64,000 nt of DNA from Variovorax sp. (lineage in GTDB: Bacteria; Pseudomonadota; Gammaproteobacteria; Burkholderiales; Burkholderiaceae_C): contig JAGIAI010000004.1 of the NCBI GenBank assembly GCA_017744935.1, positions 124,001 to 188,000 of the forward strand, read 5' to 3'. The notes beneath the pieces were generated by a model. That model was not told where the DNA came from. It did not search any database and saw nothing but the letters and a program-made list of their open reading frames with translations. Both the position numbers and the translations under genes were made by a program. Positions 1 to 8,106 of the stretch are shown in pieces. How positions within the stretch are numbered: the first letter of the stretch is position 1; each line of letters opens with the position of its first letter.

Positions 1-800
1 ATGTGGTCGACCGTCCAATCTTCGAACAGCGTGACCAGGCCGCCTTCCGCCAGTACCGGCTCCACGCCATACGTGGGCGCCTGGATGATCCCGAGCCCCG
101 CGACGCCCGCAGCCAGGTAGGCGCTCGTGTCGTTCACCACCAGCCGATGCGCGAGCGAGAGTTCGAGGCGCTCCTCGCCTTGCCTGAAGCGAAATGGCAG
201 CGGCTTGCCCGCGCGTGACGAACTCAGGCCGATGGTCGGCACCGTGTAGAGGTCCTGCGGGCTCGTGGGCGTTCCATGCGCAGCGAGGAACTGCGGCGTT
301 GCGACGGTCGTGAAGCGGAACTCGCCGACGCGGCGCGCAACGAGGAACTGGTCTGTCACCTCACCCACGCGGATCGCGCAATCGATGCCTTCCGCCACGA
401 GATCGGCCTGACGGTTGGTGGCGCCGAGTTCGACCTGCACCTGCGGATAGCGTCGATAGAACTCATCGAGCGCGGGCACGATGACCAGTGCGGCAAGGCC
501 TGCGGCTGTTTCGATCCGCACGCTGCCGGAGGGCGATGCGACCGACTGCTTCGCGGAAGACTCGATGTCCGCCAGTTCGGCGAGAAGGCGGACGACGCGC
601 TCGTAGTAGGTCGCGCCTTCGGCCGTCACCGTGACGGAGCGGGTGGTACGGTGCAGCAGACGTATCTTGAGGTCTTCCTCCAGGCTCTGGATCAGCCGTG
701 TGACGGTGGCGTTCGGGAGACTGAGCGTGTCGGCTGCCTTGGTGAAGGTGCCGGCCTCCACGACGCGCACGAAGGCTGTCATTGCGGCAATGCGGTCCAT
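1..800 (-). CDS. LysR-family transcriptional regulator, C-terminus cut by window edge
   Basis: The minus-strand frame opens with ATG at 800 (MDRIAAMTAFVRVVEAG) and stays open to base 1, giving about 266 residues. The first 60 residues form the LysR winged helix-turn-helix (TFTKAADTLSLPNATVTRLI, then an LHRTTR wing). The rest follows the periplasmic-binding-like effector domain (a VRIETA start and a YPQVQVELG stretch). A full LysR protein has about 300 residues, so roughly 30-40 are missing. It is divergent from the ChaC-like gene at 942 across a 141-base gap that probably holds both promoters. The effector is unknown and the family call is firm. Confidence 0.9.
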   Translation of the reverse strand, partial: MDRIAAMTAFVRVVEAGTFTKAADTLSLPNATVTRLIQSLEEDLKIRLLHRTTRSVTVTAEGATYYERVVRLLAELADIESSAKQSVASPSGSVRIETAAGLAALVIVPALDEFYRRYPQVQVELGATNRQADLVAEGIDCAIRVGEVTDQFLVARRVGEFRFTTVATPQFLAAHGTPTSPQDLYTVPTIGLSSSRAGKPLPFRFRQGEERLELSLAHRLVVNDTSAYLAAGVAGLGIIQAPTYGVEPVLAEGGLVTLFEDWTVDH

Positions 801-941
801 CGGTAAGACGCTCCCGGCTGAGGTGGTGGGGGATGATAGCGCCGCACCTCCGCAGCCCGGGGGCGCCTGGTGCGCGTTTCGGAATGACGTATTGCTCGGC
901 CAGCGATGTCTGTTTGGCGCGCCTTTCCGTAGATTCGGGGC

Positions 942-1634
942 ATGCCAATCGAACTGGACCCGGGTGCGCTCGGAATGCGCGAACGCCTGTCGCATGCCGA
1001 CTTTCTTGTGAACGCACGCGCAAGCGCGCCAGACGGATTCAGGATGCGCACGCACGCGGATTTCGAGGGAACGCTGGAGCGGATCATGCGCAGCCACCGC
1101 CCGGGCGATCCGCTGCATGTCTTCGCCTACGGCTCCCTGATGTGGAACCCGGCGCTGGTGCATGACGCGCAATTCAGGGCGCGCATCCATGGCTGGCATC
1201 GCAGCTTCTGCATCCGCAGTTTCGTCGGCCGTGGCACACCCGAATGCCCCGGCCTCATGCTCGCGCTCGACAAGGGCGGCTCGTGCAACGGAATGCTGCT
1301 GCGCATCCCTGCATCGAACGTCAGCGAGGAAGTGGCGCTCCTGTGGCGCCGTGAGATGACCTGGGGCACCTACGACGCGCGCTGGACGACGGCGCTGGTC
1401 GACGCGGTGCCGATGCGGGCCCTTGTCTTCATCGTCGACCGGCGGCACGAGCGCTACGTCGGAAGGTTGCCGGTGCAGGAGACGGCGCGCCTCATCAACT
1501 GTGGACGCGGCGCGCTCGGAACCTCCCGCGAATACTTCGACGCGACGCTACGCAAGCTCGGGGAACTGGGTATCCGCGACGTCGCGATGGAACGCCTTCA
1601 CGACGCGGTTCACATCGGGACGCTGGCGCGCTGA
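942..1634 (+). CDS. ChaC-like gamma-glutamylcyclotransferase
   Basis: This 230-residue protein matches the ChaC/GGCT fold. The substrate loop VFAYGSLMWNP lies near residue 60, the GWHRSF strand follows, and an acidic residue in the WRREM segment is the likely general acid/base. ChaC enzymes cleave the gamma-glutamyl bond of glutathione to give 5-oxoproline and Cys-Gly in the cytoplasm. The C-terminal YFDATLRKLGELGI helix is typical of bacterial members. The start is preceded by a G-rich CGGGGC stretch, and a later ATG at 975 is an alternative. It is divergent from the LysR gene at 1-800. Its 3' end overlaps the small convergent gene at 1610-1825 by 25 bases. Confidence 0.88.
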   Translation: MPIELDPGALGMRERLSHADFLVNARASAPDGFRMRTHADFEGTLERIMRSHRPGDPLHVFAYGSLMWNPALVHDAQFRARIHGWHRSFCIRSFVGRGTPECPGLMLALDKGGSCNGMLLRIPASNVSEEVALLWRREMTWGTYDARWTTALVDAVPMRALVFIVDRRHERYVGRLPVQETARLINCGRGALGTSREYFDATLRKLGELGIRDVAMERLHDAVHIGTLAR

Positions 1635-1825
1635 TCGGCCTTGTAGACCACGACTTCGTGCTGCGCTTCGGTGCTTGCCCACGCATGGTGGCTCGTGGCC
1701 AGGGAGCACGCGCTGTAGATGCCCGCCGCCACCACCAGTGCATTGACGACTGCCACGAGGCAGCTTCGAAGCGTCACATGGCGCATTGCAGGATGTGACT
1801 TGGCGCTTTCATTGAGGGTGTTCAT
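1610..1825 (-). CDS. small hypothetical protein with one membrane segment
   Basis: This 71-residue frame starts with ATG at 1825 behind a good ribosome-binding site (GGAGG seven bases upstream on the minus strand), which is the main support for it being real. Residues 20-45 form one hydrophobic stretch (LRSCLVAVVNALVVAAGIY) that could be a signal anchor or an uncleaved signal peptide. The tail is polar, and no family is recognised. It converges on the ChaC-like gene with a 25-base overlap. It could be a small membrane or exported protein. Codon use fits the neighbours. Confidence 0.55.
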   Translation of the reverse strand: MNTLNESAKSHPAMRHVTLRSCLVAVVNALVVAAGIYSACSLATSHHAWASTEAQHEVVVYKADQRASVPM

Positions 1826-2060
1826 CGCGGGCCTCCGTGGTGCCGTTTGCTCATTGCATGTCAGTCACTCTAGGCGCCGCGGCCCGGGAGAAAAAGGATG
1901 GGAATGACAAAGCGCTTTTGGTCGGACGACAACAATGGAAGGTGGTGCGTCGAGCGCGATTGTTTCGATCGCGTCAACACGCTTGTTCAGTTTTACTAGG
2001 GTTTGTACCTAGCTTTTGGGCGCACACTTCGTGGCACCCCAACCACTGAAGGAAACTGAA

Positions 2061-2438
2061 ATGAACACCTCGAAGATCCTCGTCGCCGCTGCTGTGTCGC
2101 TTCTGGCTGCTGTCGGTGCGCAAGCTGAGACCTATGAGGGCGTGCATCCCCTTGTGTCGAGCAACAGCCGCGCCGAAGTGCGTGCGGGGGCCGTGGAGGC
2201 CGCGCGCCAGGACAACCCGTATGCCGAAGCCGTCTCTTCGCGCGTCGCACCGCTGCAGACCGCATCGGCCCCTCGCGCGACGGTGCGCAATGACGCAGTC
2301 GCCGCCGCGCACAGCGCGAACCCGTATGCGGAAGGTTACGGCCAGGGCGTCGCTTCTGCGTCGGCCAGCGCCGTCGACCGCTCGGCAGTGCGTTCGCAAG
2401 CCTACGCAACAGCGCACGGTCAGAGCCTCCCGCTGTGA
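2061..2438 (+). CDS. small exported protein with three internal repeats
   Basis: This 125-residue protein starts at the ATG at 2061, with AAGGA upstream. It has a clear signal peptide (MNTSKILVAAAVSLLAAVGAQA, cleavage after AQA), so the mature protein is periplasmic or secreted. The mature part has three imperfect repeats built as R-A-x-V-R-x-x-A-V-x-A-A-x-x-x-N-P-Y-A-E. The first two are nearly complete and the third is truncated (RSAVRSQAYATAHGQ). Short exported alanine-rich proteins of this form are common in Comamonadaceae, but I know of no proven function. A strong terminator follows directly, so it is probably a single-gene unit. Confidence 0.78.
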   Translation: MNTSKILVAAAVSLLAAVGAQAETYEGVHPLVSSNSRAEVRAGAVEAARQDNPYAEAVSSRVAPLQTASAPRATVRNDAVAAAHSANPYAEGYGQGVASASASAVDRSAVRSQAYATAHGQSLPL

Positions 2439-2460
2439 GAGGGTCGTTCCGTCGAAAGAG

Positions 2461-2487
2461 AAGCCGGGCATGCCCCGGCTTTTTTTT
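2461..2487 (+). terminator. Rho-independent terminator of the small exported protein gene
   Basis: An AGCCGGG stem and its complement CCCGGCT enclose a five-base loop, followed by eight T residues. It lies 23 bases after the stop codon at 2438. Confidence 0.85.
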
Positions 2488-2679
2488 GAGCCGTCAAGCC
2501 CCCTTTTTCCCCTTCGCCGGTGCATGACCCTGTGGATAACCGGATGAGCATCTCGCCGGAGTGGCTTCCTGATTGGGTTCCCTTGCGATGCTCACCGAAT
2601 GAGCAGGGGAGAAATATTTTTTGATCGGTCCACGGCTACGATGATTCGCCGCGACGACGCGTCGCAGAGAGAGACCATC

Positions 2680-3300
2680 ATGCACATCGCTATCCTCACC
2701 TTCGAAGGCTTCAACGAGCTCGATTCGCTCATCGCGCTCGGCATCCTCAACCGCATCAGGAAGGCGGACTGGCGGGTGTCGATCGCCAGCCCGACGGCAC
2801 GGGTGCGGTCGATGAACGGCGTGGTGCTCGAAGCCCAGGCAAGCCTGGAAGAGGCCAGTGCTGCCGATGCGGTCATCGTGGGCAGTGGCGCGCAAACGCG
2901 GGAAGTTGTCGCCGACGCGGCGCTGATGGCCCGCCTGCGGCTCGATTCGTCCCGGCAACTGCTTGGGGCGCAGTGCTCGGGCACGCTCATCCTCGCGAAG
3001 CTGGGGCTGCTGCAAGGCGTGCCAGCCTGCACGGATCTGATCACGAAGCCCTGGGTCGAAGAGGCCGGCGTCTGCGTGCTGAACCAGCCATTCGTCGCCA
3101 AGGGCAACCTCGCCACCGCGGGCGGCTGCCTGGCGTCGCAGTACCTTGCCGCGTGGATGATCGCCCGGCTGGAGGGCGTCGAAGCGGCGAAAGGCGCGAT
3201 GCACTACGTCGCGCCTGTCGGGGAGAAGGACGAGTACGTCGATCGCGCGATGCGGAACATCGCGCCGTACCTCGAAGGCGCGCTCGAAGCGCTACCGTGA
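2680..3300 (+). CDS. DJ-1/PfpI family protein
   Basis: The 206-residue protein begins at ATG 2680, with an AGAGAGAG purine run just upstream. An earlier in-frame start at 2599 would add a non-homologous tail. It has the flavodoxin-like DJ-1/PfpI fold. IAILTFEGFNELD carries the conserved acidic residue, and the nucleophile elbow GAQCSGTLILAKLGLL carries the reactive cysteine at about residue 100. Relatives include isonitrile hydratases, glyoxalase III-type enzymes and regulators, so the reaction is not fixed by sequence. There is no DNA-binding domain, so it is not a GATase-type AraC regulator. It converges on the SDR gene at 3307 with only six bases between. Confidence 0.88.
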   Translation: MHIAILTFEGFNELDSLIALGILNRIRKADWRVSIASPTARVRSMNGVVLEAQASLEEASAADAVIVGSGAQTREVVADAALMARLRLDSSRQLLGAQCSGTLILAKLGLLQGVPACTDLITKPWVEEAGVCVLNQPFVAKGNLATAGGCLASQYLAAWMIARLEGVEAAKGAMHYVAPVGEKDEYVDRAMRNIAPYLEGALEALP

Positions 3301-3306
3301 TTTGGC

Positions 3307-4107
3307 TCAGACGCGATAGCGCTGCGCTGCATTGGCGTGCGAGAGATTCGGGGCAAGCACCTGGCGTGCAGCCTCGAACCGGTCCCAGTCGCCAACATCC
3401 GGCAGCGCGGGGATGGACACCAGTTCCTTCTGATCGAAGCCGACCAGCGACGCGTCGACCATGTCTTCGGCACTCATGACGATCTGTTCCGGAAGGTCGT
3501 CGACCGGCTTGCCGGAGAGTTCCCAGAAGTCGGTGCGTGTCGCGCCAGGCAGGACGGCCTGAATCTGGATCCCGTGCGGGCCGAGTTCGTGCGCCAGCGA
3601 TTGGGTGAAGGCGAGCACAAAGGCCTTGCTGCCGCCGTACGTGCCGTTGAGTAGCTCCGGCCTGATCGCCACGACCGACGCGATGTTGATGATGGCGCCC
3701 TTGCCGCGGCGGATCATGCCGGGAGCGACCGCGCGCGTCAGACGCGTGAGGGCCGTCACGTTGAGCTGGATCATCTCCTCCAGCCGATCGGCGTCGGAAT
3801 CGACGAGCGGGCTCGTGGCGCCGATGCCGGCGTTGTTGACGAGGATGCCGATCCGGTCGTCGGACTGCAGACGCCGCTCGACGCGCAGCACGTCTTCCTT
3901 GAGCGTCAGGTCGGCCGGAAGCACTTCGATGTTTCGGCCGGTGTCGGCGTGCAGTCTTGCTGCAAGCGTCTTGAGCTTGTCCGCGCTGCGTGCCACCAGG
4001 ATGAGGTCATGGCCGCGTCGGGCCAGTCGATCGGCATAGATCGCGCCGATGCCGCTGGAAGCGCCGGTCACCAGGGCGACGGTCTTGGCGTTGTGGTTCG
4101 TGTTCAT
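3307..4107 (-). CDS. short-chain dehydrogenase/reductase (SDR)
   Basis: This 266-residue classical SDR has the cofactor motif TGASSGIG near residue 13, the NNAG motif near residue 92, a catalytic Ser in the IINIASV strand and the YGGSK (YxxxK) pair. An Arg after the second strand (ILVARS) suggests NADP preference. I chose ATG 4107 because GAGGA lies six bases upstream and the protein then begins directly at the Rossmann strand. The open frame runs further upstream, but that extension overlaps the ohr remnant and has no homology. The substrate is unknown. It appears to be a single gene, convergent with the DJ-1-like gene. Confidence 0.87.
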   Translation of the reverse strand: MNTNHNAKTVALVTGASSGIGAIYADRLARRGHDLILVARSADKLKTLAARLHADTGRNIEVLPADLTLKEDVLRVERRLQSDDRIGILVNNAGIGATSPLVDSDADRLEEMIQLNVTALTRLTRAVAPGMIRRGKGAIINIASVVAIRPELLNGTYGGSKAFVLAFTQSLAHELGPHGIQIQAVLPGATRTDFWELSGKPVDDLPEQIVMSAEDMVDASLVGFDQKELVSIPALPDVGDWDRFEAARQVLAPNLSHANAAQRYRV

Positions 4108-4194
4108 GTGAATTCCTCGGTAAGGGTTGAAGGACTCTGGCCGAGGAAGTTTGTGGCGCGGGGCCGGGAAGAAAAACCATCCGTTCAGGAGTAC

Positions 4195-4609
4195 CGCATT
4201 GCGAAGACTGCAAAAGTCCGCGCCCTTTCCAGCTTCAGCAAAAGCGTGTTGCGCGGCCAGCTCTTTTTCCAGCGGCGTTTCGCGCAGCGACGACGGCCAT
4301 CTCGACATCACGCATAGCGTGCCCGGCAACGGGGGCAGCGGCACCAACTCCGAACAACTGCTGGCCGCAGGCTGGTCCGCCTGCTGCCAGGGCGCCATGG
4401 CGCCATGGCGCTGGCCGCCGGTCAGCTCAAGGTCGCCGTGCCGGCGGACACGGCGGTCGATGCGGAGGTGGATCTCGTTTTCGGGCCGGATGGCTACGTC
4501 CTTCAGGCACGCCTGAACGTGAGCCTTCCCGGGCTGCCGCGCGATACGGCGCAAGCCCCTACTCGAAGGTCTTGAAGGGCACGTGGACGTGACCTACACG
4601 CTCGCCTGA
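4195..4609 (+). pseudogene. ohr: ohr/osmC-type organic hydroperoxide resistance pseudogene
   Basis: Three reading frames together reconstruct an Ohr protein. From about 4285 one reads SDDGHLDITHSVPGNGGSGTNSEQLLAAGWSACCQGAMA, containing the peroxidatic cysteine. A tandem duplication of eight bases (GCGCCATG) near 4395 then shifts the frame to LAAGQLKVAVPADTAVDAEVDL and LQARLNVSLPGL. After RDTAQA the expected segment with the resolving cysteine is missing and PYSKVLKG follows. One more shift precedes HVDVTYTLA and the stop at 4607-4609. The N-terminus (TAKVRA near 4205) is blurred. The gene is clearly dead: at least two frameshifts and a deletion. Confidence 0.82.
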
Positions 4610-4745
4610 AAGCGTCGGCGCGCAGGTGCTGTTGTCCACGGCGCCTTTACGCCGGCTTTACCGGTCGGCCATATTGGTCTGCGTGCCACGTTCTTTAATG
4701 CGAGGGTCCGGCCACCTGCCGGTGACGCGCACCAGGACCCTCTCC

Positions 4746-5315
4746 ATGACCAGACTCGTACCACGGCTTGCGGCTGCCTTCCTTCTCATCACGCTGGCCG
4801 GCTCCGGCTTTGCGCAGTTTGGGGGTGGCATGGGTGGCGGTGGCATGGGTGGTCGTCACGGATCGGGTGGCGGTGGTGCCCCGGCTCCACGCAGCGACAC
4901 GTCCAGCAGCCCCACCACGCTTGCCAGTGCGGCGAGCAGCCGTCTCTACGACTTGCGGCTGCGCCTGCGGATCACCCCGGAGCAATCGGCCCTGTGGGAT
5001 ACCTTCCAGGCCAAGGCCTGGGACTTGCTCGTGCACAACGCGGTGCACGCGCCGGGCAACGGCGATGTCACCGTGGCCCAGGCAGTGCGAGCGCGCGCGG
5101 ACCGGCTTCAGACGAACGCGCAACAGTGGGCAGCCTTGGCGGACGCGGTCGATCGTCTCTATCAAAGTCTGTCGCCAGAGCAGCGGCAGGCGGCCGATCA
5201 GGAGCTGCTGACGGTACTGCCCGGTGGCGCAGAAGGATCGGACGGGTCTGGCGCGCTGGCCAGATCGGAGTCGAGCGGCGGCTCTGGCTTCAGAAGGGGG
5301 CGGCAGGGCGATTGA
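4746..5315 (+). CDS. periplasmic LTxxQ-motif (Spy/CpxP-like) protein
   Basis: The 189-residue protein has a signal peptide (MTRLVPRLAAAFLLITLAGSGFA), then a glycine-rich stretch with GGGMGG repeats, and then a helical domain. That domain has two LTxxQ-type motifs, RITPEQ near residue 78 and SLSPEQ near residue 145, which are the mark of the Spy/CpxP/zinc-resistance group of periplasmic chaperones and stress sensors. A glycine- and serine-rich tail ends the protein. ATG 4746 was chosen because it starts the signal peptide, and the frame is open from 4626. No partner two-component system is adjacent. The chaperone role is inferred from the motif only. Confidence 0.72.
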   Translation: MTRLVPRLAAAFLLITLAGSGFAQFGGGMGGGGMGGRHGSGGGGAPAPRSDTSSSPTTLASAASSRLYDLRLRLRITPEQSALWDTFQAKAWDLLVHNAVHAPGNGDVTVAQAVRARADRLQTNAQQWAALADAVDRLYQSLSPEQRQAADQELLTVLPGGAEGSDGSGALARSESSGGSGFRRGRQGD

Positions 5316-5340
5316 GCACGGGCCGGCAACGATCGGCCGG

Positions 5341-6090
5341 TCAAGAGCTGCGATGCACGGCTGCAAAGACATTCGCGCCCAGCGCCGTGCCATGCACCGC
5401 CAGATGCGATCCGAGCTGGATGGCCTGCAGCAGTTCGGCGGGTGCGACGCCTTGTGACAGCGCCACCGACAGCATCTGCTTCGTGGCACCGGGATTGAAG
5501 GCCGTGAAGCACGCGTGCAAGGCCACCTGCACCAGGCTGCGCTCACCGGGACTCAATCCCGTTCCCGGCCGCCCTTTCTCGATGAAGTCGAGCAGCGCTT
5601 CGGCATAGCCTGCATCCATCCTCGCTACGGCGGCAAGGGAAAGCGCATGCGCGGGCCCGAGCGAATCGATGCGGGCCTGAAGTGCGTCATCGATGGGAGC
5701 AGCTTGATTTGTGCCGACAAGCTCTGCGAGGACGTCCGCGGCCTGGCCCACGCTGACGGCGCCCTGCACCGCGACAAGGTGCAGCACGTCGAAGATGTCG
5801 GCCTGTGTCACGCCGACTTCGAGCGCCTTCTTCATGTGCGTCTGCAACCCCGATTCGAAGAGGTGTGAGGAGGAGCTGTCGAGCGCTACATAGATGAGCT
5901 CGATCATGCGCGGCGAGAGCGGCCCGGTGCGTGCGGGGTAGCCGGCGTAGTGTGCGTACTGCGCCACGAAGCCGGGGCACGCCCGCAGCATGGTCTCGGT
6001 CCATGGACGCCAGTAGCCGCGCTCGGCGATAAAGGTCGCCTTGATCCGCGCGAGTTCGGGATCGGTGATGTCGTCTGGTTGCGCACTCAT
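5341..6090 (-). CDS. carboxymuconolactone decarboxylase (CMD/AhpD-like) family protein
   Basis: This 249-residue protein contains two CMD-type helical repeats, residues 40-120 (LSPRMIELIYVALDSS...H) and 170-245 (LSPGERSLVQVALHACF). Each ends in a hydrophobic helix plus HxxxVHG-like segment. The CxxC of AhpD peroxidases is absent (SSSS and FTAF stand in its place), so peroxide reduction is unlikely. Its ATG (6088-6090) overlaps the stop of the preceding SDR gene as ATGA, so it is the last gene of the minus-strand catabolic operon. Family members decarboxylate or isomerise lactone-type intermediates. Here that is only a suggestion, though it suits a pathway that also encodes a lactonase. Confidence 0.8.
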   Translation of the reverse strand: MSAQPDDITDPELARIKATFIAERGYWRPWTETMLRACPGFVAQYAHYAGYPARTGPLSPRMIELIYVALDSSSSHLFESGLQTHMKKALEVGVTQADIFDVLHLVAVQGAVSVGQAADVLAELVGTNQAAPIDDALQARIDSLGPAHALSLAAVARMDAGYAEALLDFIEKGRPGTGLSPGERSLVQVALHACFTAFNPGATKQMLSVALSQGVAPAELLQAIQLGSHLAVHGTALGANVFAAVHRSS

Positions 6091-7310
6091 TGCGTCTCTC
6101 CATGTGCGGTGCTACCGCAAACGAGCGTCTGTCCGGTCAGGTACTGCGCAGCGGGGCCACAGACGAAGCGAAGCAGCGGGTGCAGCGATTCCGGATCGAA
6201 GTCCTCAGGCACTTCCAGCGCATTGATGCGCAGCGCGCGGCCACCCCACTCGCAGGCGAGCGTCGAGACCAGCATGCGTGCGGCTGCGGCGTCACCGGCG
6301 TCTTGCCAGCGGGCGTTGCGGGGACGGGGCAAGAGCAACGTCAGACTGGCCTGCTGCGCATTGCGGGTATGGAAGCGGGTGGCCGCGGCGTGCACCGTCT
6401 GCAACAGACTCGGTCCTTCGCAAGACAGCGGCGACAGATCGAGGCACGCGTCATAGTGCGGACCGGTCGCAGGTTCGATCGCCACAGCCCGCCACGGAGC
6501 GCCATCGCCGCCCACGACTTCGAGTCGCACCGGCAGGTCCAAGGGCAACGGCTCCAGCGTGGCCGGCTCGAAACGCTGGCTGCCTCCGAACACGGAGGAA
6601 CCGCCGTTGAACGCGAGCACTTGTCCATGCAGGGGCGCTGCTCCGGGGCTTGCAAGAAAGAAGAGTGCCTGCGCCATCTCGGCGGGGAGCGCCATGCGGC
6701 CGAGCGGAATTTTTCCAACGGCGTTCTCGGGCTTGATGCGTCCGGCCTGGATCAATCCGTCCACCAGTTCAGTTCGCACGAAGCCGGGCGCAAGCACCGT
6801 CACGCACCAGTCGGGGCGCGCCGCTGCCAGCGCGAGCGTCTGGGCGATGAGTCCTGCCTTGCTCGGGCTGTAAGCGCCCCGCCATGGAATGGCGTTCAGG
6901 CCGGCGCCGGACGACACGTTCACGATCCGCGCGCCGGGCTTGAGCAGAGGGGTGCACGCGTCGACCACGGCCGCTGGCGCAGCTAGGTTGAGCGCGAGCA
7001 ACTGGGCCATCTGTGCCGGGGTCTGTTCGGCCAACGGCGTGTTCGACGCATCGGACATCCCGGCGTTGTTGAGGACGGCGTCGAGTGCCGGCGTGCCGTC
7101 GCGAAGCGATGCGACCTGTGCCGGATCGGTGAGGTCGATCGTGCGCAGCACGTGTGCGGAGGACGACAGCGGGGGCAGCGTCCGCCCCAGCGCATGCAAG
7201 GCCGCTTCATTGTGATCGACGAGCATGCATTGCCAGCCGGCGGCGGCGAATAGGCGCGCGGCGTCGCGGCCGATGCCCGAAGCGGCACCGGTGATCAGGA
7301 CCGTCTGCAT
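6087..7310 (-). CDS. two-part SDR protein: active SDR domain plus degenerate SDR-like C-terminus
   Basis: The 407-residue protein begins at ATG 7310 (MQTVLITGAASGIG). Residues 1-250 form a complete classical SDR with TGAASGIG, NNAG, a catalytic Ser in IVNVSSG and YSPSK. Residues 260-407 add a segment that again ends like an SDR: LACEWGGRALRINAL resembles the post-catalytic helix, and YLTGQTLVCGS resembles the C-terminal VDGG strand. It has no second Rossmann glycine motif or Tyr-Lys pair. The second half may be structural or help dimerise. It is 20 bases downstream of the SDR at 7331-8092 and is coupled to the CMD gene. The function is probably a hydroxyacyl or alcohol dehydrogenase step. Confidence 0.83.
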   Translation of the reverse strand: MQTVLITGAASGIGRDAARLFAAAGWQCMLVDHNEAALHALGRTLPPLSSSAHVLRTIDLTDPAQVASLRDGTPALDAVLNNAGMSDASNTPLAEQTPAQMAQLLALNLAAPAAVVDACTPLLKPGARIVNVSSGAGLNAIPWRGAYSPSKAGLIAQTLALAAARPDWCVTVLAPGFVRTELVDGLIQAGRIKPENAVGKIPLGRMALPAEMAQALFFLASPGAAPLHGQVLAFNGGSSVFGGSQRFEPATLEPLPLDLPVRLEVVGGDGAPWRAVAIEPATGPHYDACLDLSPLSCEGPSLLQTVHAAATRFHTRNAQQASLTLLLPRPRNARWQDAGDAAAARMLVSTLACEWGGRALRINALEVPEDFDPESLHPLLRFVCGPAAQYLTGQTLVCGSTAHGETQ

Positions 7311-7330
7311 CAGCGCGTGTCCCCCGTGCT

Positions 7331-8092
7331 TCAGATGTTGGTCAGCGTGATGCCGCCGTCCACCGTCAGGCCTTGCGCGGTGATGAATCCTGCATCGTCG
7401 CTCGCCAGGAAGCAGATGGCGCGTGCGATGTCTTCCACCGTGCCGAGGCGACCCAGCGGCGTGCGGGCGATGCGATTGGCATCGCGAGCGGCGTCGCGGT
7501 TGCGCTGCGTGCCTTCGGTGGGAACGGCCGAAGGACACACCGCATTGACGCGGATGTTGCGCGCGCCGAGTTCCGCCGCTGCCGCACGCGTGATCCCCAT
7601 GATCCCGGACTTGATGCCCGAATAGACCACCGAGTTGGCCGCCGAGCGCAGGGCCGCCACGGAGGCCACGTTCACGATCGAGCCGCCGCGCTGCGGATCC
7701 ATCACGGCGACCGCTTCCTGGAGGCTCCAGACGACCGACTTGAAGCCGACATCCAGCATGCGGTCCATCGTCTCCGGCATGATTTCGGGGATGGCCTGGT
7801 AGCGAACCCAGGCCGCGTTGTTGACGAGGATGTCGAAGCGCCCGCCACCCTGCTCGAACGCGCTGCGGATCGCGTCGCGGATGCCTTCGCGGCTTGCGAT
7901 GTTCATCGGCACCGCGAATGCCTTGCCGCCGCGGTCCTTGATGGTGTCCACCACCGGGGTGACCAGTTCTTCCTTGATGTCGTTCACGCAGACGATGGCG
8001 CCGCGGGCGGCCATCTGCAGTGCGGCTTCGCGGCCGATGCCGGCGCCCGCGCCGGTGATGAGGGCCACGCGGCCGAGCAGGTCCTGATTCAT
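7331..8092 (-). CDS. SDR-family oxidoreductase
   Basis: This is a 253-residue classical SDR: TGAGAGIG at residue 13, an acidic Asp in the VCVNDIK turn pointing to NAD, NNAA in place of NNAG, a Ser in IVNVASV, YSGIKSG as the YxxxK pair, and FITAQGLTVDGG near the end. ATG 8092 lies 14 bases after the stop of the acyl-CoA dehydrogenase gene, with GGAGTT upstream. Position after two acyl-CoA dehydrogenases and an enoyl-CoA hydratase in one operon suggests oxidation of a 3-hydroxyacyl-CoA or a cyclic alcohol. The substrate is not readable from the sequence. Confidence 0.87.
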   Translation of the reverse strand: MNQDLLGRVALITGAGAGIGREAALQMAARGAIVCVNDIKEELVTPVVDTIKDRGGKAFAVPMNIASREGIRDAIRSAFEQGGGRFDILVNNAAWVRYQAIPEIMPETMDRMLDVGFKSVVWSLQEAVAVMDPQRGGSIVNVASVAALRSAANSVVYSGIKSGIMGITRAAAAELGARNIRVNAVCPSAVPTEGTQRNRDAARDANRIARTPLGRLGTVEDIARAICFLASDDAGFITAQGLTVDGGITLTNI

Positions 8093-8106
8093 TCGAACTC
8101 CTTGAT

